A DNA stretch of 64,000 nt from Sinimarinibacterium flocculans (lineage in GTDB: Bacteria; Pseudomonadota; Gammaproteobacteria; Nevskiales; Nevskiaceae): NCBI RefSeq assembly GCF_003201205.1, contig NZ_QICN01000007.1, positions 124,001 to 188,000 of the forward strand, written 5' to 3'. This document shows, in pieces, positions 9,245 through 18,197 of the stretch. Within the stretch, counting starts at the first letter, position 1. Every line of letters begins with the position of its first letter. The notes beneath the pieces are model-generated. The model was not told where the DNA came from, searched no databases, and saw only the letters and a program-made list of their open reading frames with translations. The position numbers were made by a program, and so were the translations under genes.

Positions 9245-11356
9245 TCAGGCCTCTTCCATGAAGCGCAGCTGCACCGGCTTGCTGCCGTCCTGCGCTGGGC
9301 GCAGGTAGCTGCCGTCGGGCTGCAGCACCCAGCTCTGGGCGGTATCGGCGAGATAGGCGTGCAGATGTTCGAGCACCCGCTCGCGCAGCTTCTTGTCGAG
9401 CACCGGAAACGCCACCTCGACGCGGCGGAACAGGTTGCGCTCCATCCAGTCCGCGCTCGACAGGTACAGCTCGGCGTCGCCGTCGTTGGCGAACCAGTAG
9501 CAGCGGTGATGCTCGAGGAAGCGACCGATGATCGAGCGCACGTGGATGTTCTCGGAGAGGTCCTTCACGCCCGGACGCAGCGAACACATGCCGCGCACGA
9601 TCAGGTCGACCTTCACGCCGGCGCGCGATGCCCGGTACAGCGCGAGGATCGTCTCCGACTCCACCAGCGCATTCATCTTGGCGATGATGCGCGCCGGCCG
9701 GCCTGCAACCGCATGCGCGATCTCGCGCTCGATCTTCGACTGCAGTTGCCTGGCCAGAGAGAACGGCGACTGCAGCAGGCGGTGCAGCTTGGTGACCTTG
9801 CCCAGACTGGTGAGCTGCAGGAAGACGGCGTGCACGTCCTTGCAGATCTGCGAATCGGCGGTGAACAGGCCGTAGTCGGTATAGATGCGCGCGGTGCGCG
9901 GGTGGTAGTTGCCGGTGCCCAGGTGTGCGTAATAGCGCAGCGTCGAGCCGCCGACGCTGGTGGCGTCCTCGCGGCGCACGACCAGGCACATCTTCGCGTG
10001 CGTCTTGTAGCCGACGACGCCGTAGACCACGTGTGCGCCCACCTCCTGCAGCTGTTCGGCAAGGTCGATATTGGCTTCCTCGTCGAAGCGCGCGCGCAGC
10101 TCGACGACGACGGTGACCTCCTTGCCGTTGCGCGCCGCCTCGATCAGCGCTTCGGCCACGGCCGACTTGTCGCCGGTGCGGTACAGCGTCTGCTTGATCG
10201 CCAGCACGCGCGGATCGCGCGCCGCGTGGCGCAGGAAATCCACGACCGGCATGAACGACTCGTACGGGTGCTGCAGCAGCTGGTCGCGTTCGCGGATCGC
10301 CGCGAACACGTCGGGGCCGGCGAAGGCCTTGGGGATGCGCGGCGTGTACGGGGGATACTTGAGTTCCGGCCGGTCGACCATGTCCGGAATCGTCATCAGG
10401 CGGTGCAGGTTCACCGGGCCGTTGACCTGGTAGACGTCGGCGGGCGTGAGCTGCGCGACGTCCATCAGGTACTGCCAGAGATGCTCGGGACAGTTGTGCG
10501 CGACCTCGAGGCGCACGATGTCGCCCCACTGCCGCTGCGACAGCTCGCCTTCGAGCGCCTCCATCAGGTCCTTGACCTCTTCCTCGTCGACCAGCAGGTC
10601 GGAGTTGCGGGTCAGGCGGAACTGGTAGCTGCCGGTCGCCTCCATGCCCGGGAACAGGTCGTCGACGTAGGCATGGATGACGCTCGACAGGAACACGAAG
10701 TCGTGCGGCCCGGTTCCCGGCACCTCGGGCGGAATCTGGATCAGCCGCGGCAGCGCGCGCGGCGCCTGCACGATGGCGAAGCCGGTGTTGCGCCCGAACG
10801 CGTCCTTGCCCGACAGCTGCACGATGAAGTTCAGGGACTTGTTGAGGATGCGCGGAAACGGATGCGCCGGGTCGAGGCCGATCGGCGAGAGCACCGGCAT
10901 CAGCTCGTTGTGGAAGTAGTTCTTCAGCCAGGCATCCTGCTCCGTCGACCATTCGGAGCGGCGCACGAAGCGGATGCGCTCGCGATCGAGCGCCGGGATG
11001 ATGACGTCGTTGAACAGCCGGTACTGGGCGTCGACCAGCTCGTGCGCGCGCTTGCTGATCGCCGCCAGGGTCTCGGCCGGCGTCATGCCGTCGGCGCCGC
11101 GCTGCAGCGGGTTGAGTTCGGCCATCTGCTGCACGCCGGCGACGCGGATCTCGAAGAACTCGTCGAGATTCGCGCTGGCGATGCACAGGAACTTGAGCCG
11201 CTCCAGCAGCGGCACGGATTCGTCGAGCGCCTGCTCGAGCACGCGCCGGTTGAACTCGAGCAGGCTCAGCTCGCGGTTCAGGAACAGGTCGGCGGGCGCA
11301 AATCCCTGCTCGGAAAGGTCCGGCAGCGCCGGTGGTTCCTTGGTCATCCTCGACAC
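9245..11356 (-). CDS. ppk1: Polyphosphate kinase 1
   Basis: A 703-residue PPK1 that polymerises the gamma-phosphate of ATP into polyphosphate. Family features are the N-terminal FLNRELSLLEFNRRVLEQA, the YESFMPVVDFL region, and the catalytic-domain pieces YKTHAKMCLVVRRE (autophosphorylated His) and YAHLGTGNYHPRTARIYTDY. The GTG at 11356 is the longer start; an ATG at 11347 is three codons in, and neither has an ideal ribosome site. A tandem Pho box lies just upstream, predicting induction under phosphate starvation. Confidence 0.95.
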   Translation of the reverse strand: MSRMTKEPPALPDLSEQGFAPADLFLNRELSLLEFNRRVLEQALDESVPLLERLKFLCIASANLDEFFEIRVAGVQQMAELNPLQRGADGMTPAETLAAISKRAHELVDAQYRLFNDVIIPALDRERIRFVRRSEWSTEQDAWLKNYFHNELMPVLSPIGLDPAHPFPRILNKSLNFIVQLSGKDAFGRNTGFAIVQAPRALPRLIQIPPEVPGTGPHDFVFLSSVIHAYVDDLFPGMEATGSYQFRLTRNSDLLVDEEEVKDLMEALEGELSQRQWGDIVRLEVAHNCPEHLWQYLMDVAQLTPADVYQVNGPVNLHRLMTIPDMVDRPELKYPPYTPRIPKAFAGPDVFAAIRERDQLLQHPYESFMPVVDFLRHAARDPRVLAIKQTLYRTGDKSAVAEALIEAARNGKEVTVVVELRARFDEEANIDLAEQLQEVGAHVVYGVVGYKTHAKMCLVVRREDATSVGGSTLRYYAHLGTGNYHPRTARIYTDYGLFTADSQICKDVHAVFLQLTSLGKVTKLHRLLQSPFSLARQLQSKIEREIAHAVAGRPARIIAKMNALVESETILALYRASRAGVKVDLIVRGMCSLRPGVKDLSENIHVRSIIGRFLEHHRCYWFANDGDAELYLSSADWMERNLFRRVEVAFPVLDKKLRERVLEHLHAYLADTAQSWVLQPDGSYLRPAQDGSKPVQLRFMEEA

Positions 11357-11381
11357 CCGGTCACGAACGGTCTGTCAGTCT

Positions 11382-11410
11382 ATGACAGCCCGGTGGCCGA
11401 AAGGTGACAG
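11382..11410 (-). promoter_or_regulatory. Three-unit Pho box upstream of ppk1
   Basis: On the minus strand, three 7-base elements follow each other at an exact 11-base period: CTGTCAC (11410-11404), CGGCCAC (11399-11393), CTGTCAT (11388-11382). Two match the PhoB half-site CTGTCAT/C perfectly and the middle one at 5 of 7. The distal unit also forms an inverted repeat, CTGTCA-N5-TGACAG (11372-11388). The element ends 26 bases before the ppk1 GTG and lies in the 62-base space after the NADH dehydrogenase stop. Confidence 0.7.
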
Positions 11411-11418
11411 CCCCGCGC

Positions 11419-12744
11419 TCAGCGACCGGTCGCGGCCTGTTCGCGTTCCAGGCGCAGTGCACGCGTCTTCGGCGGCGCGCCGGTGATCAGCCGGTCGCCC
11501 TCCTTGCGCGTGAAGTACTTCCACGCCCACTGCAGGAACACGCGCACGCGCTGCTCGGCATCGATCAGCGACATGATGTGCACGAAGGCCCAGACGAACC
11601 AGGCGAGGACGCCGGAAACGCGCATCACGCGCAGGTCGCCGACGGCCTTGTTCATGCCGATGACCGCCATCGAACCCAGATCGCGGTAGCGGAACGCCGC
11701 CGGCGCCGGCCGGTTGCGCAGCCGCGCACGGATCACGCCGGCGACGTAGCGCCCCTGCTGGATCGCGGCCGGCGCAAGGCCGGGCACCTCGCGCCCGCGC
11801 GCATCGGTGAGCCGCGCCAGATCGCCGATCACGAAGATCTCCGGGTGCCCCGGCAGCGAGCAGTCGGCCTCGACCTTCACGCGACCGCCGCGGTCCAGCA
11901 GCACGCCGGTGCGCTCGGCGAGAATTTCGCCGAAGTACGAGGCCTTGACGCCGGCGGCCCACAGCACCGTCGCCGTCTCGACCCGCTCGGCGTCCTCGCT
12001 GCCGCGCCGCATGCGCACGAAATCCGGCCCGATCTCCTCGACCTTGGTGCCGGTGCGCACGGTGACGCCCAGTTCCTCGAGATGCCGGCGGGCCGCGGTG
12101 CGCAGCTTCGGCGCGTAGACGGGCAGGACCTCGTCGGCCCCTTCCACCAGCAGGATCTGGGCACTGCGCGGATCGATACGGCGGAAGTCCCGCACCATGG
12201 TCTTGTGCGCGAGTTCGCCGAGCGCGCCGGCGAGTTCGACGCCGGTCGGCCCGGCACCGACGATGACGAAGCGCAGCAGTCTTGCCCGCTCGGCCGCATC
12301 GTCCGTCGCCTCGGCGCGCTCGAAGGCCTGGAACAGCTTGCGGCGGATTTCCAGGGCATGCTCGACCGTCTTGAGGCCCGGCGCGAACGCCGACCACGAG
12401 TCGCGTCCGAAGTAGTGGTGCTTGACGCCGGTCGCGACGATCAGCGTGTCGTACGCCAGCGTGCCGTGCTCATGGTGCAGCCGCCGCGCCTGCGGATCGA
12501 GTTCGTAGACCGCCGAGGTCAGGCAGGTGACGTTGCGCCGCCGCCGCAGCACGACGCGGTGCGGGATGGCGATGTCGCCCGGCGGGATCGCGCCGGTCGC
12601 CACCTGGTACAGCAGCGGCTGGAACAGCTGGAAGTTGCGCTTGTCGAGCAGCGTCACGCGGCAGCCGGCGCGACCGAGCCGCAGGGCCGCGTGCAGGCCG
12701 GCGAAGCCGCCGCCGACGATGACCACATGGTGTTGCGCGTCCAA
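11419..12744 (-). CDS. Type II NADH dehydrogenase-like flavoprotein
   Basis: About 441 residues. The N-terminal FAD-binding site is VVIVGGGFAGLHAAL and the second, NAD(P)H-binding, site is FVIVGAGPTGVELAG near residue 165. FQPLLYQVATGAI is the typical NDH-2 signature, and VIGDLAR precedes the last FAD contact. The C-terminal segment (LAWFVWAFVHIMSLI) is an amphipathic or membrane-contacting helix, as expected for a peripheral NADH:quinone oxidoreductase that feeds electrons to quinone without pumping protons. The TTG at 12744 places the start 4 codons before the FAD motif; an upstream TTG at 12819 is possible but adds an unconserved leader. Confidence 0.88.
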   Translation of the reverse strand: MDAQHHVVIVGGGFAGLHAALRLGRAGCRVTLLDKRNFQLFQPLLYQVATGAIPPGDIAIPHRVVLRRRRNVTCLTSAVYELDPQARRLHHEHGTLAYDTLIVATGVKHHYFGRDSWSAFAPGLKTVEHALEIRRKLFQAFERAEATDDAAERARLLRFVIVGAGPTGVELAGALGELAHKTMVRDFRRIDPRSAQILLVEGADEVLPVYAPKLRTAARRHLEELGVTVRTGTKVEEIGPDFVRMRRGSEDAERVETATVLWAAGVKASYFGEILAERTGVLLDRGGRVKVEADCSLPGHPEIFVIGDLARLTDARGREVPGLAPAAIQQGRYVAGVIRARLRNRPAPAAFRYRDLGSMAVIGMNKAVGDLRVMRVSGVLAWFVWAFVHIMSLIDAEQRVRVFLQWAWKYFTRKEGDRLITGAPPKTRALRLEREQAATGR

Positions 12745-12879
12745 ATGCGGAGCATCCCGTAGGCATCGCTGCGATGTTGCAGCGCACAAAAGCCTAGGGC
12801 CGGCCCCGGTGGAACGCAATCACAGCCGCCTGTTAGCAGCGCTAGCAGCGCTCGCGGCGCGGCCTCCGCGCGCCGCCGG

Positions 12880-13713
12880 TCAGCGCGTGCGCTCGACCTC
12901 GTCCTCGAGCTGCGGCAAGCGGCGACGCATCCAGCGGTCCTGCAGCACATAGCGCGCGACGCGGGCGATGTCGCGGATGTACCCGGCATTGATCACGCCG
13001 CCGATCACCGCACCGATCACCGGCGCCACGCCGGCCGCCTTGCGCGTGCCCAGGTGCAGGCCGATGCGCCCGGACAAGGTCTTGAGGCTGAACTGCGCGG
13101 CGTCCTTGGCCAGCTCGCGTTCGGCGACGCGCTCGACACCGTCGCGCCAAGCCGCGTCGAGCATCGGCACGTCGCGCCTGAGCGCCTCCCAGGCCTGCTG
13201 CTTCTCCTCGAAGCTGTTGGCCGAGGCCAGCGCGAAGACGCCGATCGACAGCCCGCCTTCGGCGTGCCAGTCCTCGCCGTAGCAGTAGGCGCTGCGATGG
13301 ATCGTGCGCAGTGCCAGCGTCAGCAGCGTCGGCACGTCGGCGACCATGCCGGCGGCGCCACCGATGCCGAAGGCAGCGCCGCTGCCGCCGCCCAGCGCCA
13401 TTGCCCGACGCTCGACGCGCAAGGCCAGCTCGTCGCAGCGCTGCAGCCCGAACCCGGCGATGTCGGCGACGTGCTCGGCGCCGGCCCAGCGCAGGATGTC
13501 GCGCGGCCCGGAAAAGCGCCCCGCGGTGCGATCGAGCGCGCGCAGACTCGCCCGCAGTACCTCCACCGGAACCAGTCGCTGCGCTGCCTTGGCCGCGACC
13601 TGCCCCGGCCGCGACATGACCCGGGTGCCCCAGTCCGGCGGCGCCGCCAGCCAGCGCTCGATCTCGGCGCGGCGCGCCCAGGCGTAGTCGTCGATCGGCG
13701 GGGTTTCGCTCAT
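12880..13713 (-). CDS. EcsC family protein
   Basis: A 277-residue protein with the EcsC-like features FGLQRCDELALRVERRA, a glycine-rich hydrophobic stretch (GGGSGAAFGIGGAAGMVADV) and a second one near the C-terminus (GVAPVIGAVIGGVINAGYI). EcsC proteins are poorly understood; the name comes from a gene beside an ABC transporter in Bacillus. The ATG overlaps the stop of the upstream alpha/beta hydrolase (ATGA), so the two are translationally coupled. The hydrophobic segments suggest membrane association. Confidence 0.8.
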   Translation of the reverse strand: MSETPPIDDYAWARRAEIERWLAAPPDWGTRVMSRPGQVAAKAAQRLVPVEVLRASLRALDRTAGRFSGPRDILRWAGAEHVADIAGFGLQRCDELALRVERRAMALGGGSGAAFGIGGAAGMVADVPTLLTLALRTIHRSAYCYGEDWHAEGGLSIGVFALASANSFEEKQQAWEALRRDVPMLDAAWRDGVERVAERELAKDAAQFSLKTLSGRIGLHLGTRKAAGVAPVIGAVIGGVINAGYIRDIARVARYVLQDRWMRRRLPQLEDEVERTR

Positions 13714-14507
13714 GGTTGCGCTGCGGCGAGCCGGCGCAGGAAGGCCTGCAACGGCGGATTGACCTGGTCGGGATGCGTGAGGTTCGCGGCATGGGCGGCG
13801 CCATCGACGGCGACCACACCGTCGCAGCCACCCAGGCCGTCGGCCAGCGCCTGCGCGGCCTCCATGCCGATCGCGCTGTCGCGGGTACCGTGGATGACGA
13901 TCGCCGGACAGGTGATTTCGGACAAACGCGGACTGATGTCGTCGCGCTCGAGCAGGCAGCGGCCGGGCTCGCGGATCAGCGCCTTCGGCCGCGCGCGCCA
14001 CTTGGCGATCCAGCGCGCGTTCTCGGCAGGCTCGTCGATGATGATCGTGGCAATCGTCTGCGCGAGCGGGTCGACCGGTCCGTGCTCGGCCCAGGCGTCG
14101 AGCATCTGCCGGTAGGCGGCCCGCTTGTCGTCATGCTCCGCCGCGGCCTGCGTGTCGATCAGCACGAGGCCGAGCACGCGCTCCGGCGCGCTCAGCGCGA
14201 GCCGCAGCGACAGGTAGCCACCCTGCGACATGCCGCCGACGACGGCGCGCTCGAGTCCCAGATGATCCATCAGCCCCAGACAGTCGCGGGCCGAATCCCA
14301 GTAGCTGAACGGCTGTCCGTCGAACTCGGTCAGGCCGAAGCCGCGCTCGTCCCAGGTGATCACGCGGAACTCGCCGGCCAGAACCTCGACCTGCGGCGCG
14401 AACATCTCGTGATCCATCAAGAAGCCGTGCCCGAGAATCACCGGCAGGCCGCTGCCGCCGCTGTCCTCGAAGTACAGGTTCTGGCCGTTGATCCGTGCGT
14501 GCGGCAT
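13710..14507 (-). CDS. Alpha/beta-fold hydrolase
   Basis: A 265-residue hydrolase. The start at 14507 has a perfect AGGAGG. The oxyanion-hole motif is ILGHGFLMDHEMF, the nucleophile elbow GGMSQGGYLS (G-x-S-x-G) near residue 96, and the catalytic His is in VDGAAHAANLTHPDQVN at the end. The fold family includes esterases, haloperoxidase-like enzymes and 3-oxoadipate enol-lactonase, and the overall look is closest to the last group, but no substrate can be assigned. It is coupled to the EcsC-like gene by a 4-base overlap. Confidence 0.88.
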   Translation of the reverse strand: MPHARINGQNLYFEDSGGSGLPVILGHGFLMDHEMFAPQVEVLAGEFRVITWDERGFGLTEFDGQPFSYWDSARDCLGLMDHLGLERAVVGGMSQGGYLSLRLALSAPERVLGLVLIDTQAAAEHDDKRAAYRQMLDAWAEHGPVDPLAQTIATIIIDEPAENARWIAKWRARPKALIREPGRCLLERDDISPRLSEITCPAIVIHGTRDSAIGMEAAQALADGLGGCDGVVAVDGAAHAANLTHPDQVNPPLQAFLRRLAAAQP

Positions 14508-14568
14508 CCCGTCCTCCTCGCTGACACCCGTGTTTGACAGCCCGCGGCGCGAAAACGATTCTCGCGCC

Positions 14569-15345
14569 ATGTGCCTGATTGCTCTCGCGCTCGACGCGCA
14601 TCCGCAGTATGCCTTGGTCCTGGCGGCCAACCGCGACGAGTTCCATCACCGCCCGACGGCGCCGGCCTCGTGGTGGGATGACGCGCCGCAAATCTTCGGC
14701 GGGCGCGACCTGCAGAGTCACGGCACCTGGCTGGCGCTGGCGCGCGACGGCCGCTGGGCGGCGGTGACCAATGTCCGGCGCATGATCCCGCCCGATCCGA
14801 ATGCGCCGTCGCGCGGCAGACTCGTCGCCCACTACCTGCGGCAGAGCGACGATGCTGCCGCCTACGCCGGCGCGCTGGAACCGGAAGCCGACCGCTATGC
14901 CGGGTTCAACCTGCTGCTCGGCGATGCCGCCGGCGCCTGGTACCTGAGCAACCATGACGGCTTCCGGCGCGAACGCCTCGCCGCAGGGGTGCACGCGGTC
15001 AGCAATGCCGCGCTCGACACGCCCTGGCCCAAGCTGGTCGCGCTGCGCGACACGGTGCGCGACTGGTGTGCCGAGGGGCGCACCGATACCGTCGAGCTGC
15101 TGACGGCGCTTGCCCGCGACCGCGTGGCCGACGACGCCGTGCTGCCGGACACCGGCGTCGGCGAAGCCATGGAGCGCTTCCTCGCACCCGCGTTCATCCG
15201 CGGCGACCGCTACGGCACGCGGGCCAGCACCGTGCTGACCATCGACCGGCAGGGTCACGCGCTGTTCACCGAGCACCGCTTCGGCCCGCACGGGGTCCCG
15301 ACCGGGCACACCGTCGAATCCCTGCAGCTCGCCCCGTCGAATTGA
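14569..15345 (+). CDS. NRDE family protein (TANGO2-like)
   Basis: A 258-residue protein starting MCLIALALDAHPQYALVLAANRDEF, the family hallmark: a cysteine at position 2 followed by the Asn-Arg-Asp-Glu tetrad. The start is fixed by this conserved MCLI. NRDE proteins are related to eukaryotic TANGO2, and resemble N-terminal nucleophile hydrolases; proposed roles in heme or lipid handling are not settled. It is a single gene, 50 bases before ada on the same strand. Confidence 0.9.
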   Translation: MCLIALALDAHPQYALVLAANRDEFHHRPTAPASWWDDAPQIFGGRDLQSHGTWLALARDGRWAAVTNVRRMIPPDPNAPSRGRLVAHYLRQSDDAAAYAGALEPEADRYAGFNLLLGDAAGAWYLSNHDGFRRERLAAGVHAVSNAALDTPWPKLVALRDTVRDWCAEGRTDTVELLTALARDRVADDAVLPDTGVGEAMERFLAPAFIRGDRYGTRASTVLTIDRQGHALFTEHRFGPHGVPTGHTVESLQLAPSN

Positions 15346-15395
15346 TTGTCGCTTTTTCGCTGGTCGCGCCGGGGCGGGCGGCCTAGCATCGCGGC

Positions 15396-16448
15396 ATGCA
15401 GCAACTGCCCCCCACCGCCGAGATGCAGCGCGCCTATCTCGCCTCCGATGCGGGCTACGACGGCGTGTTCTACCTGGGTGTACGCACCACCGGCATCTTC
15501 TGCCGGCCGTCCTGCCGGGCGAAGAAGCCCAGGCCCGAGAACGTCGAGTTCTTTCCCGACCCCCGGGCCGCGACCTTCGCCGGCTACCGCGCGTGCAAGC
15601 GCTGCCGGCCGCTGGAAGCGCCGGGCACGCCACCGCCATGGATCGCGCGACTGATCGAGGACATCGAGTGCGACCCGTCGCGCCGCATCCGCGAACACGA
15701 GCTGCGCGCACGCGGGCTCGATCCGGCGCGCGTACGCCGCTGGTTCAAGAATCACTGCGGCATGAGCTTTGCCGCCTATTGCCGGGGACGACGCATGAAC
15801 ACCGCACTGCAGGCCATCCGCAACGGCGAGTCGGTGACCGATCTGGCGATCGGTCACGGCTTCGAATCCGAAAGCGGCTTTCGTGCCGCGTTCGCGCGCA
15901 GCTTCGGCCAGCCGCCGGCGGATGCCGGGCTCGACCCGATCCGGGTCGCCTGGCTCGACAGCCCGCTCGGACCGCTGCTCGCGGCCGCGCGCGACGAAGG
16001 CATCGTGCTGCTCGAATTCACCGAGCGGCGCATGCTCGAAGCACAGTTCGACACGCTGCGCCGGCACTTCGGCGTACCGCTGGTGCCGGGCGAGCACCGC
16101 CACCTCGCACGGCTCAGGACCGAACTCGCGGAGTATTTCGACGGCACGCGCAGGACCTTCACCCTGCCGTTGGCCTACCCGGGATCGGACTTCCAGCGCA
16201 CGGTGTGGAGCGCCCTGCTCGACATCCCCTACGGCCGCACCTGTTCCTACGACGAGCTGGCCAGGGCCGTCGGCCGCCCCGGCGCCTGTCGTGCGGTGGG
16301 CACCACCAACGGCAAGAACCGCATCGCCATCCTCATTCCCTGCCACCGCGTCGTGAACAAGAACGGTCAGCTCGGCGGCTATGGCGGTGGGCTGTGGCGC
16401 AAGCAGCGGCTGCTGGAGATAGAGAACGCGACGAAGAAGCTCATTTGA
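15396..16448 (+). CDS. ada: Ada-type bifunctional DNA repair protein and regulator
   Basis: A 350-residue three-part protein. The N-terminal zinc domain carries the four ligands Cys36, Cys40, Cys67 and Cys70, of which Cys36 accepts methyl groups from phosphotriesters. An AraC-type helix-turn-helix region spans about residues 80-175. The C-terminal O6-methylguanine methyltransferase contains the acceptor Cys316 in IPCHRVV and the GxGGxxWRK end. All parts are intact, so it should repair alkylated DNA and, once methylated, activate the adaptive response, including probably its own gene. Confidence 0.95.
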   Translation: MQQLPPTAEMQRAYLASDAGYDGVFYLGVRTTGIFCRPSCRAKKPRPENVEFFPDPRAATFAGYRACKRCRPLEAPGTPPPWIARLIEDIECDPSRRIREHELRARGLDPARVRRWFKNHCGMSFAAYCRGRRMNTALQAIRNGESVTDLAIGHGFESESGFRAAFARSFGQPPADAGLDPIRVAWLDSPLGPLLAAARDEGIVLLEFTERRMLEAQFDTLRRHFGVPLVPGEHRHLARLRTELAEYFDGTRRTFTLPLAYPGSDFQRTVWSALLDIPYGRTCSYDELARAVGRPGACRAVGTTNGKNRIAILIPCHRVVNKNGQLGGYGGGLWRKQRLLEIENATKKLI

Positions 16449-16539
16449 CACGAGGATGTGTCGGCGGAAATCAGGCGCCACCCGCGCTTGATTCCCGGGC
16501 GCGCAGAAGAAAAGCCATGTCCTTCCGGAGCGCCCTGAA

Positions 16540-16561
16540 AAAGGCCATGGAGGGCCTTCTT
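16540..16561 (-). terminator. Terminator of the pteridine reductase gene
   Basis: AAGGCC (16541-16546), six-base loop, GGCCTT (16553-16558). Read on the minus strand the stem is followed by TTTTT, starting 8 bases after the stop at 16569. Confidence 0.65.
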
Positions 16562-16568
16562 CGGCCAG

Positions 16569-17318
16569 CTATTTCAGCCGCAGTCCCCCGTCCACCGGCA
16601 GGATCGAGCCGGTCACATATGCGGCTTCTGCGGACAGCAGGTAGCGCACCGCGCGCGCGATCTCCTCGCCGCCGCCGAGCCGCTGCATCGGGATGCGCGC
16701 GAGTTCGGCGTCCTGCTGTGCCGCACTCATCTCGTTGCCGGTGGCCCACAGCATGTGGCCGGGCGCGACGCCGTTGACGCGAATCCCCGGCGCCAGCTCC
16801 AGCGCCAGCGTCTCGGTCAACGACGCCAGTCCGGCCTTCGCCGCGTAGTACGGGGCAAAGCCGGGCATCGGCCGGCGCAGCAGGGCATCGACGATATTGA
16901 CGATCGCGCCGCCTTCGCCCATCAGCGGCGCGCAGGCCTGGATCAGCAACAGCGGCGCGCGCAGGTTGCTCGCCACCAGCTCGTCGATCTGCGCCACACC
17001 GATCGCACCCAGCGGCGTGCGGTGGTAGCTGGAGGCGTTGTTGACCAGTGCGTCGAGACGCTGCCAGCGGGCGTGCGCGGCCTTGGCCAGCGGCTCGATC
17101 GCCGCGGCGTCGCGCAGATCGGCGGCGACGGCGACGGCGCTGTCCGGCCGGCGCGCGTTGAGCGATTCCGCGAGTTCGCGGGCGGCGCCGATCGACGTAT
17201 GCGCATGGACGACGACGTTCCAGCCGTCGCCGTGCAGGGCGTCGGCGATGGCGGCCCCGATGCGCCGCGCGGCGCCGGTGACCAGTGCCACTTTCGTTCG
17301 GGCTTTCGTATCGATCAT
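16569..17318 (-). CDS. Pteridine reductase (short-chain dehydrogenase)
   Basis: A 249-residue SDR. The cofactor motif reads TGAARRIG, the T-G-x3-R-x-G form characteristic of pteridine reductases instead of the usual T-G-x3-G-x-G. NNAS is at about residue 93 and the catalytic Tyr-x3-Lys is YYAAKAGL. The C-terminal VTGSILPVDGGLRLK is standard. It should reduce dihydropteridines (dihydrofolate or dihydromonapterin, as FolM does) with NADPH. It is divergent from uppP with 71 bases between starts. Confidence 0.85.
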   Translation of the reverse strand: MIDTKARTKVALVTGAARRIGAAIADALHGDGWNVVVHAHTSIGAARELAESLNARRPDSAVAVAADLRDAAAIEPLAKAAHARWQRLDALVNNASSYHRTPLGAIGVAQIDELVASNLRAPLLLIQACAPLMGEGGAIVNIVDALLRRPMPGFAPYYAAKAGLASLTETLALELAPGIRVNGVAPGHMLWATGNEMSAAQQDAELARIPMQRLGGGEEIARAVRYLLSAEAAYVTGSILPVDGGLRLK

Positions 17319-17389
17319 CGGCGTATTCTATGCAGCCGCCCGCGCGCGCCGCGCCGGCACCTCCTCTCACGACACCGCATCCTCCGCCG

Positions 17390-18190
17390 ATGGATCTGCT
17401 GCAAGCCATCGTCCTGGCGCTGATCCAGGGCCTGACCGAAATCCTGCCGATCTCCAGCTCCGGACACCTGGTGCTGGTCCCGCACCTGCTCGGCTGGCCC
17501 GATCAGGGCCTCGCCTACGACGTCGCGCTGCACGTCGGCACCCTGTTCGCGGTGATGACCTACTTCCGCCGCGAGGTCGTCGGCATGCTCGGCGCGTGGA
17601 CCGGCTCGGCCATCGGCCGGCGGCCGCTCGACGGACAGGCGCTGTTCGCCTGGCGCCTCGTGCTCGCGACGATTCCGGCGGCAATCGCCGGGCTCGCCTT
17701 CAACGATTTCATCGAGACCAACCTGCGCTCGCCGCTGGTGATCGTGTTCACGCTGATCGGCTTCGGCCTGCTGCTCGGCTGGGCCGACCGGCGCGCGCCG
17801 GAAGGCCGCAGCGAACTGCAGACCGGCTGGCGCGACGCGCTGATCATCGGCTGCGCACAGGCGCTGGCGCTGATTCCCGGCACCTCGCGGTCCGGCATCA
17901 CCATGACCGCGGGGCGCTTCCTCGGTCTGTCGCGCATCGGCGCCGCGCGCTTCTCGTTCCTGATGTCGATCCCGGTGATCCTGCTCGCCGGCGGCTACAA
18001 GCTGCTGCAGCTCGCGCTCGGCGACGAACCGGTGGCCTGGGGCCTGATGGCCGTCGGCATGGCGGTGGCCTTCCTGAGCACGCTGGTGAGCATCCACGTA
18101 TTGCTGAGGCTGGTGCAGCGCATCGGCTTCATGCCGTTCGTGATCTATCGGCTGGCGCTCGGCGGCGCGCTGATCGTCATCTTCTACTGA
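17390..18190 (+). CDS. uppP: Undecaprenyl-diphosphate phosphatase
   Basis: A 266-residue polytopic membrane enzyme that dephosphorylates undecaprenyl diphosphate so the carrier lipid can be reused for peptidoglycan and other polymers. Conserved elements are EILPISSSGHLVLVPHLLGW near the N-terminus and IPGTSRSGITMTAGRFLGLSR near residue 165, which together make the active site. The ATG at 17390 gives the family start (MDLLQAIVLALIQGLTE). It confers bacitracin tolerance when abundant. Confidence 0.96.
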   Translation: MDLLQAIVLALIQGLTEILPISSSGHLVLVPHLLGWPDQGLAYDVALHVGTLFAVMTYFRREVVGMLGAWTGSAIGRRPLDGQALFAWRLVLATIPAAIAGLAFNDFIETNLRSPLVIVFTLIGFGLLLGWADRRAPEGRSELQTGWRDALIIGCAQALALIPGTSRSGITMTAGRFLGLSRIGAARFSFLMSIPVILLAGGYKLLQLALGDEPVAWGLMAVGMAVAFLSTLVSIHVLLRLVQRIGFMPFVIYRLALGGALIVIFY

Positions 18191-18197
18191 GCCGGTT

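Noticed and set aside
9150-11407. Open frames of about 680 codons overlapping ppk1 in another frame and on the plus strand
   Set aside because: Arg/Ala-rich or His/Leu/Gln-rich translations without motifs; ppk1 accounts for the interval completely.
12833-12859. Three degenerate 9-base units (TTAGCAGCG and relatives) after the NADH dehydrogenase gene
   Set aside because: Too short and diverged to be a meaningful repeat array; likely chance in GC-rich spacer.
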